Positions 54,291-64,000 of a DNA stretch of 64,000 nt are shown here, one piece after another. This stretch comes from Nocardia vaccinii NBRC 15922 (GTDB lineage Bacteria > Actinomycetota > Actinomycetes > Mycobacteriales > Mycobacteriaceae). The notes under the pieces were generated by a model, which was given only the letters and a program-made list of their open reading frames with translations, was not told the DNA's origin and did no database searches. How positions within the stretch are numbered: the stretch's first letter is position 1; every line of letters starts with the position of its first letter. The DNA lies in assembly GCF_001613305.1 (NCBI RefSeq), contig NZ_BDCC01000010.1, forward strand, positions 94,047-158,046, read 5' to 3'. A program made the position numbers and the translations under genes.

Positions 54291-55031
54291 CTCGGGGCGG
54301 GTGAGCAGGTCGGCGACCAGGTGCGGCAGGGCGGTGCCGATGGGTTCGTGAATGACCTCGGTGGCCATGAGGTCGTACGGGGTGGGCTCGGCGTTGACGA
54401 TGATCAGGGCCGCGCCGTGTTCCACGGCGATGGCGCAGAGCGAGGCGGCGGGCTCGACCTGGAGCGAAGTACCCACGGCCAGAAAGATTTCCGAGGTTTC
54501 GGCGACCAGCTGGGCGGTGAGCATACTGCGCAGATTCAATTGCTGGCCGAACATGATGACCGCGGCCTTGAGGATGCCGCCGCATTCGGGGCACGGCGGA
54601 TCCGGCTCACCGGCGGCCACCCGTTCAAGGGTGGCGGACATCGTCGTGCGGAAATCGCAGACGGTGCATTCCACCTCGAACATGTTGCCGTGGATTTCCA
54701 CCACCGATTCCGGTGGCGATCCGGCGCGTTGATGCAGTCGATCGATGTTCTGGGTGATGATGCCGACCGTGCGCGCCTGCGCCAGGCGGACCAGCGCGCG
54801 ATGCGCCGGATTGGGCCGCGCCTGCCAGGCCGGATTGTCCCGCCGCGCGATCCAGGCACGTTCGCGCAGTTCGGGATCGGCCAGGTAGTTGTCGTAGGTG
54901 GAGAGCAATTCCGCGATCGGATCCTCGGTCCACACCCCACGCGGTCCGCGAAAATCCGGAATTCCGGAATCGGTCGAAATTCCCGCGCCGGTCAGTACCC
55001 CGACCGAGCCGCCACGCCGCCGCCAGCTCAT
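54285..55031 (-). CDS. Sir2-family NAD-dependent deacylase
   Basis: The 248-residue protein has GAGISTDSGIPDFRGP near residue 15, TQNIDRLHQRAG near 93, the catalytic His in EIHGNMFEVEC, and a four-Cys zinc site (CTVC, then CPEC). These are the standard motifs of a bacterial sirtuin that removes acetyl or acyl groups from proteins using NAD. It lacks the Tyr/Arg desuccinylase signature as far as can be seen. The ATG at 55031 was chosen; the longer frame to 55289 overlaps the next TetR gene. Confidence 0.88.
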   Translation of the reverse strand: MSWRRRGGSVGVLTGAGISTDSGIPDFRGPRGVWTEDPIAELLSTYDNYLADPELRERAWIARRDNPAWQARPNPAHRALVRLAQARTVGIITQNIDRLHQRAGSPPESVVEIHGNMFEVECTVCDFRTTMSATLERVAAGEPDPPCPECGGILKAAVIMFGQQLNLRSMLTAQLVAETSEIFLAVGTSLQVEPAASLCAIAVEHGAALIIVNAEPTPYDLMATEVIHEPIGTALPHLVADLLTRPES

Positions 55032-55152
55032 ACCAGACACACTAATCCGTGAATCGGACGCACGGCGGCCGAAACTACCCGGCTCCCGCCGAGCTACCAG
55101 CACGAATCCGGAGTTTGATACGGTCGTGTATCCATTGGAGCGGGAGGTGGCG

Positions 55153-55803
55153 ATGTCCGTGCAGGCCGACGAGACCGGCGCGTCGACACCGCGCGCGCCC
55201 CGGGTGACCAAACGGCGGGCCGAAACTCGGCAGCGACTGCTGGATGCCGCCTTCGAGGCATTCGCGCAGGAGGGTTTCGGCCGCTGCACCGTCGAGCAGA
55301 TCTGCGAGCGGGCCGGATATACCCGCGGGGCGTTCTACTCGAATTTCACCTCGCTCGAGGAGTTGTTCCTGGCGATGTGGGAGCAGCGGTCGGCGAATAT
55401 GCTGCGCGAATTGTCCGCGGTCCTCGACGAGGTCGCGGAAGTGGACGACCTGCACGCCGGAGTCGAACGGGTCCTGCATGCGATTCCGCTGGACGACAAA
55501 TGGTTTCGCATCACCTATGAATTCACCGCGCATACGCTGCGCAATCCCGCGCTGCGGCGCGTGATGGCCGCGCGCGAGGAGGCGATCGTCGCCGCGCTGC
55601 TGCCGGTATGGGAAGCTCTGCTCGACCGCGCCGGCCGTACGGTGACCGATCCGCGGGCCCTGGGCCGCGCCCTGGTCGCCGTCCACGACGGCACCGGGAT
55701 CCAATGCCTGCTGGAACCGGACAGCAAAACCGCCCATGCCCAGCGCATCGACCTGTTCACCCACGTCGCCCTGGCCTACAGCCGGCCACGCGAGATCGGC
55801 TGA
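55153..55803 (+). CDS. TetR-family regulator
   Basis: A 216-residue protein with an HTH of TetR type: RRAETRQRLLDAAFEAFAQEGF and VEQICERAGYTRGAFYSNFTSLEELFLA (residues about 21-70; regions). The Y-x-N-F form is typical of one large subfamily. A ligand domain follows, ending HVALAYSRPREIG. The ATG at 55153 has GGGAGGTGG upstream. It is divergent from the sirtuin gene; the target is unknown. It is clearly not KstR by sequence. Confidence 0.85.
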   Translation: MSVQADETGASTPRAPRVTKRRAETRQRLLDAAFEAFAQEGFGRCTVEQICERAGYTRGAFYSNFTSLEELFLAMWEQRSANMLRELSAVLDEVAEVDDLHAGVERVLHAIPLDDKWFRITYEFTAHTLRNPALRRVMAAREEAIVAALLPVWEALLDRAGRTVTDPRALGRALVAVHDGTGIQCLLEPDSKTAHAQRIDLFTHVALAYSRPREIG

Positions 55804-55889
55804 CCCACCGCGGCCGATTCGCATTCGTGCCCACCACCCAGCACGATCGTCTCGATGGACCGCATCCGCCAGCCCAGGAGGCACGCACC

Positions 55890-56297
55890 GTGACCGACCG
55901 CCCCGAACTCGCCCGCGCCCTCGACCTGCAGCCCCACCCCGAGGGCGGCTGGTTCCGCGAAACCTACCGCAGCCCAGTGGAATTCACCCCCGACGAATAC
56001 GAAGGGCCACGCTCGGCCGCGACCGCGATCCACTTCCTGCTGCTACCGCACGAACACTCCGCCCCGCATACGGTCCGCTCGGACGAGATCTGGCTGTGGC
56101 AGCGCGGCGGCCCGCTGCTGCTGAACATCGGCGGCGACGAGATCACCCTGGGGCCGGATGTCGAAGGCGGACAACTGCTCCAGGCCGTCGTCCCCGGCGG
56201 CGTCAGCCAGTCCGCAAGGCCCGCCACCGACGAGTATGCACTGGTCAGCTGCATCGTCGCCCCCGGATTCGACTTCGCCGACTTCCGCCTCGACTGA
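55890..56297 (+). CDS. Cupin-family protein (DUF985)
   Basis: A 135-residue cupin of the DUF985 type: HPEGGWFRETYRSPVEF, AIHFLLLPHEHSAPHTVRSDEIWLWQRGGP (region), and VPGGVSQSARP-like strand, ending CIVAPGFDFADFRLD. It has a possible metal site (H, E, H). Function unknown; some are linked to sugar or amine metabolism. The GTG at 55890 has AGGAGGCAC upstream. Confidence 0.75.
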   Translation: MTDRPELARALDLQPHPEGGWFRETYRSPVEFTPDEYEGPRSAATAIHFLLLPHEHSAPHTVRSDEIWLWQRGGPLLLNIGGDEITLGPDVEGGQLLQAVVPGGVSQSARPATDEYALVSCIVAPGFDFADFRLD

Positions 56298-56406
56298 ACG
56301 ACGAACGCGGACACCCGCATTCCCGGGGCACCGCAAATCGGGTCGTTCCAGGACGCGTTCCCCGCCCTACGGTTCTCATATCCCATGGATCGATAGGAGA
56401 ATCACA

Positions 56407-56667
56407 GTGTCCATGAAACGTTTCGCACTCGGCGCCGCGATCGCGGGCGCGGCCGTGCTGGCACTGGGCACAAGCCCGGCCTTCGCGACGATCCCGGTGC
56501 AGCCCGCGACGCCAGTCGACACGCAGTCCGGACGAACGGTCTCCAACCTGCCCTCGACGGGGTCGGCGTCGTTGCTGCCCACGGGGTCCCAGGACCTCCT
56601 GATGTTCTTCACCCCGTGCGACTTCACCAAGCCACCGGGGTGCCCGGGTCCGGGAAGCTGGGGCTAG
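56407..56667 (+). CDS. Small secreted protein ended by a mobile cassette
   Basis: An 86-residue protein with a signal peptide (LGAAIAGAAVLALGTSPAFA, cleavage near residue 28) and a Pro/Ser/Thr-rich mature part ending in a Cys-containing tail (CDFTKPPGCPGPGSWG). The TAG stop codon lies in the CTAG at the edge of a 20-bp inverted repeat, so the insertion probably trimmed or replaced the original end. The GTG at 56407 follows AGGAGAATCACA; ATG at 56413 is an alternative start. Function unknown. Confidence 0.6.
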   Translation: MSMKRFALGAAIAGAAVLALGTSPAFATIPVQPATPVDTQSGRTVSNLPSTGSASLLPTGSQDLLMFFTPCDFTKPPGCPGPGSWG

Positions 56668-57229
56668 GTTCTGTCTCGAAGTGCCTCGTGGCTATGCCTC
56701 GTCGAGCTGGAGGACCATGCTGCGGATAGTCGCATAGCGGCTGAGGTGTTCCCGCACATCGGCGGCGCACTGCCGCCCGAGCTCTGACTCGAACGCCGCG
56801 ACGAGGGTGGCCATGTCATCCCAATCCAGCATTCCCACGATGTAGTACGGCTCGCCGACTACGGGCATCGCGTCGCGGCTGACGGTGTAGCGACGCAGGC
56901 CCGGCAGCTTGTTGGCGAGCGGGATATGTACATCCCAGTAGTGGTGTTCGAAGGCCTCGATGTCGGAGGGGGTTTCGTACATGACCAGGAATCGGGCCGC
57001 AGGCTTGGGCGGCGTCGGTGCGCTCATCGGTCGGTCTCCTCGGGTGCTTGGGGGTCCAGCCGCGTTGTTCGACCGGATCCATAGTTCCGACGAACGACAC
57101 CCCACCAGATCGACAGCTCGGCATGGAATTGTGAAACCCGTGCCCACAGGCTGCGAGCGTTTCCAGCCTCGCCCCTTGCGCATCGGTCAGGTCCGCCCGC
57201 CCCATGGCTCACTTCGAGACAGAACCTAG
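56664..57229. mobile_element. Non-autonomous mobile cassette with 20-bp inverted ends, carrying an EthD-type gene
   Basis: CTAGGTTCTGTCTCGAAGTG at 56664-56683 is repeated as an exact reverse complement at 57210-57229. The 566-bp unit carries only one gene, an EthD-type protein, with no transposase. The outermost CTAG on each side may be a target duplication, leaving GGTTCTGTCTCGAAGTG-like tips that resemble IS ends. The unit could have been moved by a transposase elsewhere. The left end supplies the stop codon of the preceding gene. The remainder, 57028-57209, has no gene. Confidence 0.75.
56692..57027 (-). CDS. EthD-family protein inside the mobile cassette
   Basis: The 111-residue protein has the dimeric alpha/beta-barrel form of EthD: RFLVMYETPSDIEAFEHHYWDVHIPLANKLPGLRRY (residues about 12-47; region), then VGEPYYIVGMLDWDDMATLVAAF. 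EthD homologues occur with P450 systems or as monooxygenase-like dimers; no function is certain. The ATG at 57027 has GGAGACCGACC upstream. It is the only gene in the inverted-repeat cassette and probably came with it. Confidence 0.75.
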   Translation of the reverse strand: MSAPTPPKPAARFLVMYETPSDIEAFEHHYWDVHIPLANKLPGLRRYTVSRDAMPVVGEPYYIVGMLDWDDMATLVAAFESELGRQCAADVREHLSRYATIRSMVLQLDEA

Positions 57230-57319
57230 CCGTATCCCTCGAGCATCACACCGCGGATAAGAGGACGCACCCCGTCCGAATATTCGGACAGGGTGCGTTC
57301 CGGCACAACAGCTCTGCCG

Positions 57320-57640
57320 CTACTCCCCGACGGGGATGATTCCCTCGTCCACGGCGTGCGCGATTGCGCGATGCAGGTTCGGGCACCCCTCGGGACGCCC
57401 GGGCCCACCGGCCAATTCCTGGAACACCGGGCAGTGGTCGGCCGGATTCACCGTCCACTGCACCGAGGTCTGTTGCGAACTGGACTTGCGCACAAGGACT
57501 TTCGTCCCACACGTCAGACAGGCGACCGGGACCATCCCGTCCTCGAGGTAGCGCTGCTTGTCCGCGACCGTCTGGGCGCGCACCTGCGCCCGCCGCTCCG
57601 GACGGTCCGCGAAGTCCGGTGCTTTCGCCCAGGTGGTCAT
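57320..57640 (-). CDS. Hypothetical Cys-containing protein downstream of kshA
   Basis: A 106-residue protein with a CLTCG pair at about residues 41-44 and later C and H residues in DHCPVFQ and GCPNLHRAI. It might form a small zinc or iron site. Its start overlaps the kshA stop (57640-57642), so it is co-expressed with KshA. It could help the Rieske oxygenase or be a conserved accessory; it does not look like the reductase KshB. Unknown function. Confidence 0.6.
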   Translation of the reverse strand: MTTWAKAPDFADRPERRAQVRAQTVADKQRYLEDGMVPVACLTCGTKVLVRKSSSQQTSVQWTVNPADHCPVFQELAGGPGRPEGCPNLHRAIAHAVDEGIIPVGE

Positions 57641-58914
57641 CAGACTCCCGCCTCCGCGGCGGCCGCCTCATCGGATTCCCGTTTGCGGCGCAGGTTTTCG
57701 GCGACCTCCGCCTCCCACGCCTCGTTCGCCTTGGTCGTGTCGACCTCGAACTCGAAACGCTGGGTGCTCTTGGGATCGACATCGGCGACGTCGACGTAGA
57801 ACTGGTCGTACCAGCGGCGCAGCTGATAGACCGGCCCGTCCTCCTCGCACAGCAGCGGATTCTCGATCTTGGACTTGTGCTTCCAGATCTCCACATCCTG
57901 CAGGAAGCCGACGCCGATGCCCTCGGTCATCTTCTCGGCCAGCTTCTTGGAGGACTCCTCGTCCAGGCCCTTGGGCTTCTGCACCGTGATGCCGTACTGC
58001 AGCACGAACGAATCCTGCGACACCGGATAGTGGCAGTTGATCAGGACGCTCTTGACCTCGAACCCGCCGTAGAAGTTGTGCAGCGGATTGATCATGTAGG
58101 AGGGTCCGTAGTACGCGGCCACCGACTTGAGCAGCGAATCACCGTACTGCGAGCCCATACCCACGTCCGGACGCGACTTGGTCTCCAGGAACTGCGAGGC
58201 CACATGCCCTTCGAAGACGTTCTTGAAGAACGTCGGATATGCGAAGTGGATGTAGAAGAAGTGCGCCATATCGACCACGTTGTCGATGATCTCGCGACAG
58301 TTGGCGCCCTCGATCAGCATCGAGTGCCAGGTCCACTCGGTCCAGCCGTCGTCGATGGTCTCGGCCGGATTGCCGTCGGCGTCGGTGTAGGGACCCTCGA
58401 TGTGCGGGATGGTGACATCTTCGGGCGGCGGGTTGCCCTCGTGGTCGTGCCAGACGAACAACTGACCGTTGCGCTCGAGCGTCGTCCAGGAACGAGTCCG
58501 GGCCAACGGAGGCACCCGGCGGCCGTACGGAATTTCCGTGCAGCGGCCGTTGCCACCCCAGCGCCAGTCGTGGAACGGGCATGCGACCGAATCGCCCTTG
58601 ATCTCGCCCATGCTCAGGTCTCCGCCCATGTGCCGGCAGTACGCGTCCAGCACCTGCAGCTCGCCGTTGCTGTCGGCGAAGATCACCAGTTTGGTGCCGA
58701 ACACCGAGATGGCGTGCGGCTTGCCGTCCCGGAACGGTGCGGCCAAGCCGAGGCAATGCCATCCCCGCGCAAACCGGGTGGGCGCGGTGCCGACATCGAT
58801 CTCGCGGACCTTACCGCCCCGCTGCGCTGGACTTGCGGCCGAGCGGGGCCCTTCGTGGTTACGCAGGCTGCCGCCTCCGGGCCCGTCGCTCGACCGCGAT
58901 GGGGTTCCTGCCAT
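57640..58914 (-). CDS. kshA: KshA, 3-ketosteroid 9alpha-hydroxylase oxygenase
   Basis: The 424-residue protein is a Rieske non-haem oxygenase matching KshA. The cluster is C-R-H in DAYCRHMGGDLSMGE and CPFHDWRWGG, the catalytic iron site is in NVVDMAHFFYIHFAYPTFF, and the core begins VREIDVGTAPTRFARGWHCLGL (region). With KshB it hydroxylates C9 of androstadienedione-type steroids, which with a 1-dehydrogenase opens ring B. M. tuberculosis KshA has 386 residues; the extra N-terminal 38 come largely from repeat copy f (GGGSLRNHEGP, residues about 6-27). The ATG at 58914 has GAGGAGGGAT upstream. KstR sites lie in front. Confidence 0.92.
   Translation of the reverse strand: MAGTPSRSSDGPGGGSLRNHEGPRSAASPAQRGGKVREIDVGTAPTRFARGWHCLGLAAPFRDGKPHAISVFGTKLVIFADSNGELQVLDAYCRHMGGDLSMGEIKGDSVACPFHDWRWGGNGRCTEIPYGRRVPPLARTRSWTTLERNGQLFVWHDHEGNPPPEDVTIPHIEGPYTDADGNPAETIDDGWTEWTWHSMLIEGANCREIIDNVVDMAHFFYIHFAYPTFFKNVFEGHVASQFLETKSRPDVGMGSQYGDSLLKSVAAYYGPSYMINPLHNFYGGFEVKSVLINCHYPVSQDSFVLQYGITVQKPKGLDEESSKKLAEKMTEGIGVGFLQDVEIWKHKSKIENPLLCEEDGPVYQLRRWYDQFYVDVADVDPKSTQRFEFEVDTTKANEAWEAEVAENLRRKRESDEAAAAEAGV
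58835..58897 (-). repeat. Element family 1, copy f (in kshA)
   Basis: The core 58845-58884 carries TTCGTGGTTACGCAGGCTGC. The arms GCGGCCGAGC (58835-58844) and GCTCGACCGC (58888-58897) pair at 9 of 10 positions. It is read in KshA as GPGGGSLRNHEGP, from the strand opposite to the VVTQAAAS copies. Confidence 0.85.
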
Positions 58915-58937
58915 TGCGATCCCTCCTCTACGATTAC

Positions 58938-58951
58938 TAGAACACGTTACA
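58938..58951. promoter_or_regulatory. Predicted KstR operator 1, kshA / hsaA
   Basis: TAGAACACGTTACA fits TNNAACNNGTTNNA at all fixed bases, 24 bases upstream of the kshA start. It lies in the 226-base divergent region with hsaA. Confidence 0.85.
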
Positions 58952-59040
58952 AAATTGTCCGGCCGTGCGCCAGTTATTCCCGCGACGACCAGGCACGGGC
59001 CACCCGGCACCCTCGGCGAACACCCGTTCTCGACATGAAC

Positions 59041-59054
59041 AAGAACGTGTTCTA
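59041..59054. promoter_or_regulatory. Predicted KstR operator 2, kshA / hsaA
   Basis: AAGAACGTGTTCTA has the AACnnGTT core and differs from the KstR consensus only at the first base. It is placed about 90 bases upstream of hsaA and probably controls the hsa operon. Confidence 0.7.
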
Positions 59055-59140
59055 GTCTCAGAGTTAGCATCAGTCCCGGGGACACATCAGCCCCGGGATG
59101 AAGGATCACCGCACCGATCGAGCCAGGAGCAGCCACCGAG

Positions 59141-62185
<3,045 letters not shown>

Positions 62186-62198
62186 AGGGCCGCGAAGC

Positions 62199-62828
62199 AT
62201 GACCACGAGTGAGCAACCCGTCATCGACCCGCGCCAGTTCCGAAATGTGCTGGGGCAGTTCTGCACCGGCATCACCGTGATCACCACCTTCGGGGATGCG
62301 GTGCGAGCGACGGGCAACGGTGCGTCCGGCGGACCCGAAGAAGGCAGCCACCGCGCGGCGCCGATCGGCTTCGCGTGCCAGTCCTTCGCCGCGTTGTCGC
62401 TCGATCCGCCATTGGTGTTGTTCTGCCCCACCAAGGAGTCCCGCTCCTGGAAGGCGATCGAGCGCAACGGCAATTTCTGCGTCAACATGCTCGCCGAGGA
62501 ACAGCAGCCCGTCTGCGCCCGCTTCGGCTCCCGCGAACCAGATAAATTCGCCGGAATCGACTGGCACACGACGGAACTGAACCTTCCGGCCCTGGACGGC
62601 GCGTTGGCCACGATCCAGTGCACAGTGGACAACGTGCTCGACGGCGGCGATCACTACGTCGTGATCGGCCGAGTACAGGCCCTGTCGGAGTCCACCGACT
62701 CCGGCAGGCCGCTGCTTTTCTACCGAGGTCAGTACACCGCCATCGAACCGGAGAAGACCACTCCGGCCCCCTGGCGCGCCGACCTCGAACACTTCCTCAC
62801 CACAACCACTCTCGACACCTGGTTGTAG
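62199..62828 (+). CDS. hsaB: HsaB, flavin reductase partner of HsaA, with an insertion
   Basis: A 209-residue flavin-reductase-fold protein following HsaB closely: LGQFCTGITVITT, FACQSFAALSLDPPLVLFCPTK (region), FGSREPDKFAGIDW, GGDHYVVIG, and the end RADLEHFLTTTTLDTWL. It delivers reduced FMN to HsaA using NADH. Relative to remembered M. tuberculosis HsaB, about 22 residues are inserted between GD (33) and IGFACQ (56), including GPEEGSHRAAP. The DNA of this insertion (62331-62348) matches the family-1 core at 14 of 18 bases, so it is probably a decayed copy. Confidence 0.92.
   Translation: MTTSEQPVIDPRQFRNVLGQFCTGITVITTFGDAVRATGNGASGGPEEGSHRAAPIGFACQSFAALSLDPPLVLFCPTKESRSWKAIERNGNFCVNMLAEEQQPVCARFGSREPDKFAGIDWHTTELNLPALDGALATIQCTVDNVLDGGDHYVVIGRVQALSESTDSGRPLLFYRGQYTAIEPEKTTPAPWRADLEHFLTTTTLDTWL
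62298..62363 (+). repeat. Possible decayed copy of element family 1 in hsaB
   Basis: A 66-nt in-frame insertion. GGACCCGAAGAAGGCAGC (62331-62348) matches the start of the copy b core in 14 of 18 positions and is read in the frame of copy g (GPE, then H-R and A-P). Pairing arms are weak (GCGGTG 62298-62303 with CACCGC 62349-62354), so this is tentative. Confidence 0.5.
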
Positions 62829-63033
62829 TTATCCGACGCGACATGGGCGGTATCGGTACGTACCGATGCCGCCCATGTCGCGTCCGTGCCGATGCCGGAA
62901 TCACCCCATCTGAACTGCACATATCCCTCACCTTGAAGATGCGTTCCGAAATCGATGCGTGTCGGTGCCCAGGCATAGCTTCACCGGACAGATCCGATCG
63001 ACTTGCCAACGGACTTCAGGGGGTTCATCCGTC

Positions 63034-63744
63034 ATGTGTGTCAAGAATTCGTTCAATACCTTGCCCGCGGGCTTTCCCCCCGGACACGTCGTCTCCGCCG
63101 AGGGCGGGCGCGGCCGACCGGTCATGTGGGTGTCCGAGCAGGCCGGCCCCGCGATCCTGAGGTGGTGGGAGCCGATGTTCGACGACCATCCCCAGACCGG
63201 TCTGTATCCTCTGCTACTCGACGAAACCATCGATATCGCCCTGCTGGGCACCGCCCCGACCGCCGACGTCATCGAAAGCGTCCCGGGCGATCAGCTCATC
63301 CGCGAGTACTTCGACTTCTCGGGCAACGGATGGCCCGGATTCGCGCCAGCGCACCGATTGGCCGTACATCCCGGATACGCCGCGGCCCGCCTGGCCGCCG
63401 AGGGAGCCGATACAGCCCGGCTCGCACTGGTTCCCAGCGTCCGCAGCGCGGATACCCCAGCGCTGATCGGTTGGACCGGCGCGATGGATTACACCTGGGA
63501 CGTCGAGAAGATCTCCGCGGTGTTGCGCACCTGGGAGGACAGGTTCGGCATCCGGGTGGTCCGGCTCGGCGGCACCACCCTGGAGCTGTCTGTGGCCGCA
63601 CCGCCGTCGACCATCACCGAGGCCCGCCGAATCACCCTGGAGCACGCGGGATTCTGCCCGAGTATCTGGCAAGAAGAAGTCGCGCTGAACAGCTATGCGG
63701 CCGGCCTCGTCAAACGCCCGGCCTGGCGATTCCAATGGGCGTGA
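63034..63744 (+). CDS. DUF4253-domain protein
   Basis: A 236-residue protein whose C-terminal half has the DUF4253 pattern: GWTGAMDYTWDVEKISAVLRTWEDRFGIRVV (residues about 145-175; region), LELSVAAPPSTITEARRITLEHAGFCPSIWQ, then NSYAAGLVKRPAWRFQW. The first 140 residues include VMWVSEQAGPAILRWWEPMF, LYPLLLDE. The function is unknown; some are linked to polymorphic toxin loci as immunity-like proteins. It stands alone between hsaB and the 5S rRNA gene. The start is uncertain, with 62959 upstream. Confidence 0.7.
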   Translation: MCVKNSFNTLPAGFPPGHVVSAEGGRGRPVMWVSEQAGPAILRWWEPMFDDHPQTGLYPLLLDETIDIALLGTAPTADVIESVPGDQLIREYFDFSGNGWPGFAPAHRLAVHPGYAAARLAAEGADTARLALVPSVRSADTPALIGWTGAMDYTWDVEKISAVLRTWEDRFGIRVVRLGGTTLELSVAAPPSTITEARRITLEHAGFCPSIWQEEVALNSYAAGLVKRPAWRFQWA

Positions 63745-63772
63745 TCCCGCCCGGCCTCCCCTGAAAATAGGA

Positions 63773-63800
63773 AAGGCCCCCAGCTGTTGCTGGGGGCCTT
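63773..63800. terminator. Terminator between the DUF4253 gene and 5S rRNA
   Basis: A perfect 12-bp stem (AAGGCCCCCAGC 63773-63784 with 63789-63800) and a TGTT loop. On the minus strand it is followed by TCCTATTTTC, so it mainly ends the rRNA operon; it could also serve the DUF4253 gene. Confidence 0.85.
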
Positions 63801-63811
63801 CCACACAATTG

Positions 63812-63928
63812 TTCCGGCGGTGTCCTACTCTCCCACACCCTGTCGAGTGCAGTACCATCGGCGCAGGTGGCCTTAGCTTCCGGGTTCGGAATGGGACCGG
63901 GCGTTTCCCCACCGCTATAGCCGCCGTA
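63812..63928 (-). rRNA. rrf: 5S ribosomal RNA
   Basis: Read on the minus strand, the segment contains the standard 5S parts: a start near TTACGGCGGCTATAGCGGTG, GGGAAACGCCCGGTCCCATT, CCGAACCCGGAAGCTAAG, and an end near GTGTGGGAGAGTAGGACACC plus GCCGG. The length of about 117 nt fits. The ends are approximate. The 23S gene should be just beyond the right edge; 63929-64000 is the spacer. Confidence 0.93.
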
Positions 63929-64000
63929 ACACTATGAAACTATCCACAGAGAGCCACCGAACCATCCACCCCACACAAGGGGTCTCCAGCTCCGTGTCTT

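Noticed and set aside
55153..55803. This TetR gene as kstR
   Set aside because: Its helix-turn-helix and ligand domain do not match KstR; the true kstR must be outside the window.

Overview
The window is high-GC actinomycete DNA, most likely Nocardia or a close mycolic-acid relative. The evidence is the steroid-degradation gene set in Mycobacterium/Rhodococcus-like blocks, WXG100/EspG/PPE-like type VII secretion genes, DUF3558, DUF4254, DUF397 and DUF5753 families, and many GTG starts. Nothing here proves the genus.

Three blocks carry sterol catabolism. Positions 1-4553 hold the end of an Ltp-type thiolase, an F420-dependent oxidoreductase, a SnoaL-like protein, the divergent cyp125 and the thiolase fadA5. 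Positions 9350-20142 hold two SDRs, the echA20-ipdA-ipdB-ipdC operon, a molybdopterin oxidoreductase, fadA6 and the regulator gene kstR2. Positions 40085-47393 hold an SDR, fadE30, fadD3 and fadE31-32-33, and 57320-62828 hold kshA and hsaA-hsaD-hsaC-hsaB. CYP125 attacks the side chain, FadA5 cleaves it, KshA and HsaA-D open rings A and B, and FadD3, the FadE proteins, EchA20, IpdAB and FadA6 degrade rings C and D. Sites matching the KstR consensus lie at cyp125/fadA5 and kshA/hsaA. Sites matching the KstR2 consensus lie at echA20, kstR2 and fadE30/fadD3.

Between these blocks are accessory regions. 5.0-9.0 kb has an EspR-like regulator, a 36-bp perfect palindrome, a membrane protein, an ImmA/IrrE metallopeptidase and a GTGSA-repeat surface protein. 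20-24 kb has a WXG100-polymorphic toxin-immunity module in which one WXG100 gene is frameshifted. 24-34 kb has small enzymes and regulators. 34.8-38.1 kb is a DUF3558/PPE-like/EspG cluster. 47.5-57.2 kb has a 20-copy heptamer repeat, a MarR/MFS pair, a ribF relic, a sirtuin and a small mobile cassette carrying an EthD gene. The window ends in a 5S rRNA gene on the minus strand.

The most unusual signal is a family of about 60-bp elements found only in or beside the sterol genes. Each has a conserved core of about 40 nt, flanked by arms that differ between copies but pair with each other within a copy. Copies lie in both orientations and are translated in frame in CYP125, FadE30 (twice), FadE31, KshA, IpdC and, as a degenerate copy, HsaB. 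One more lies in a leader ORF before fadE31. A second, distinct element with the same arm logic sits at two gene-end junctions (463-519 and 61210-61265).
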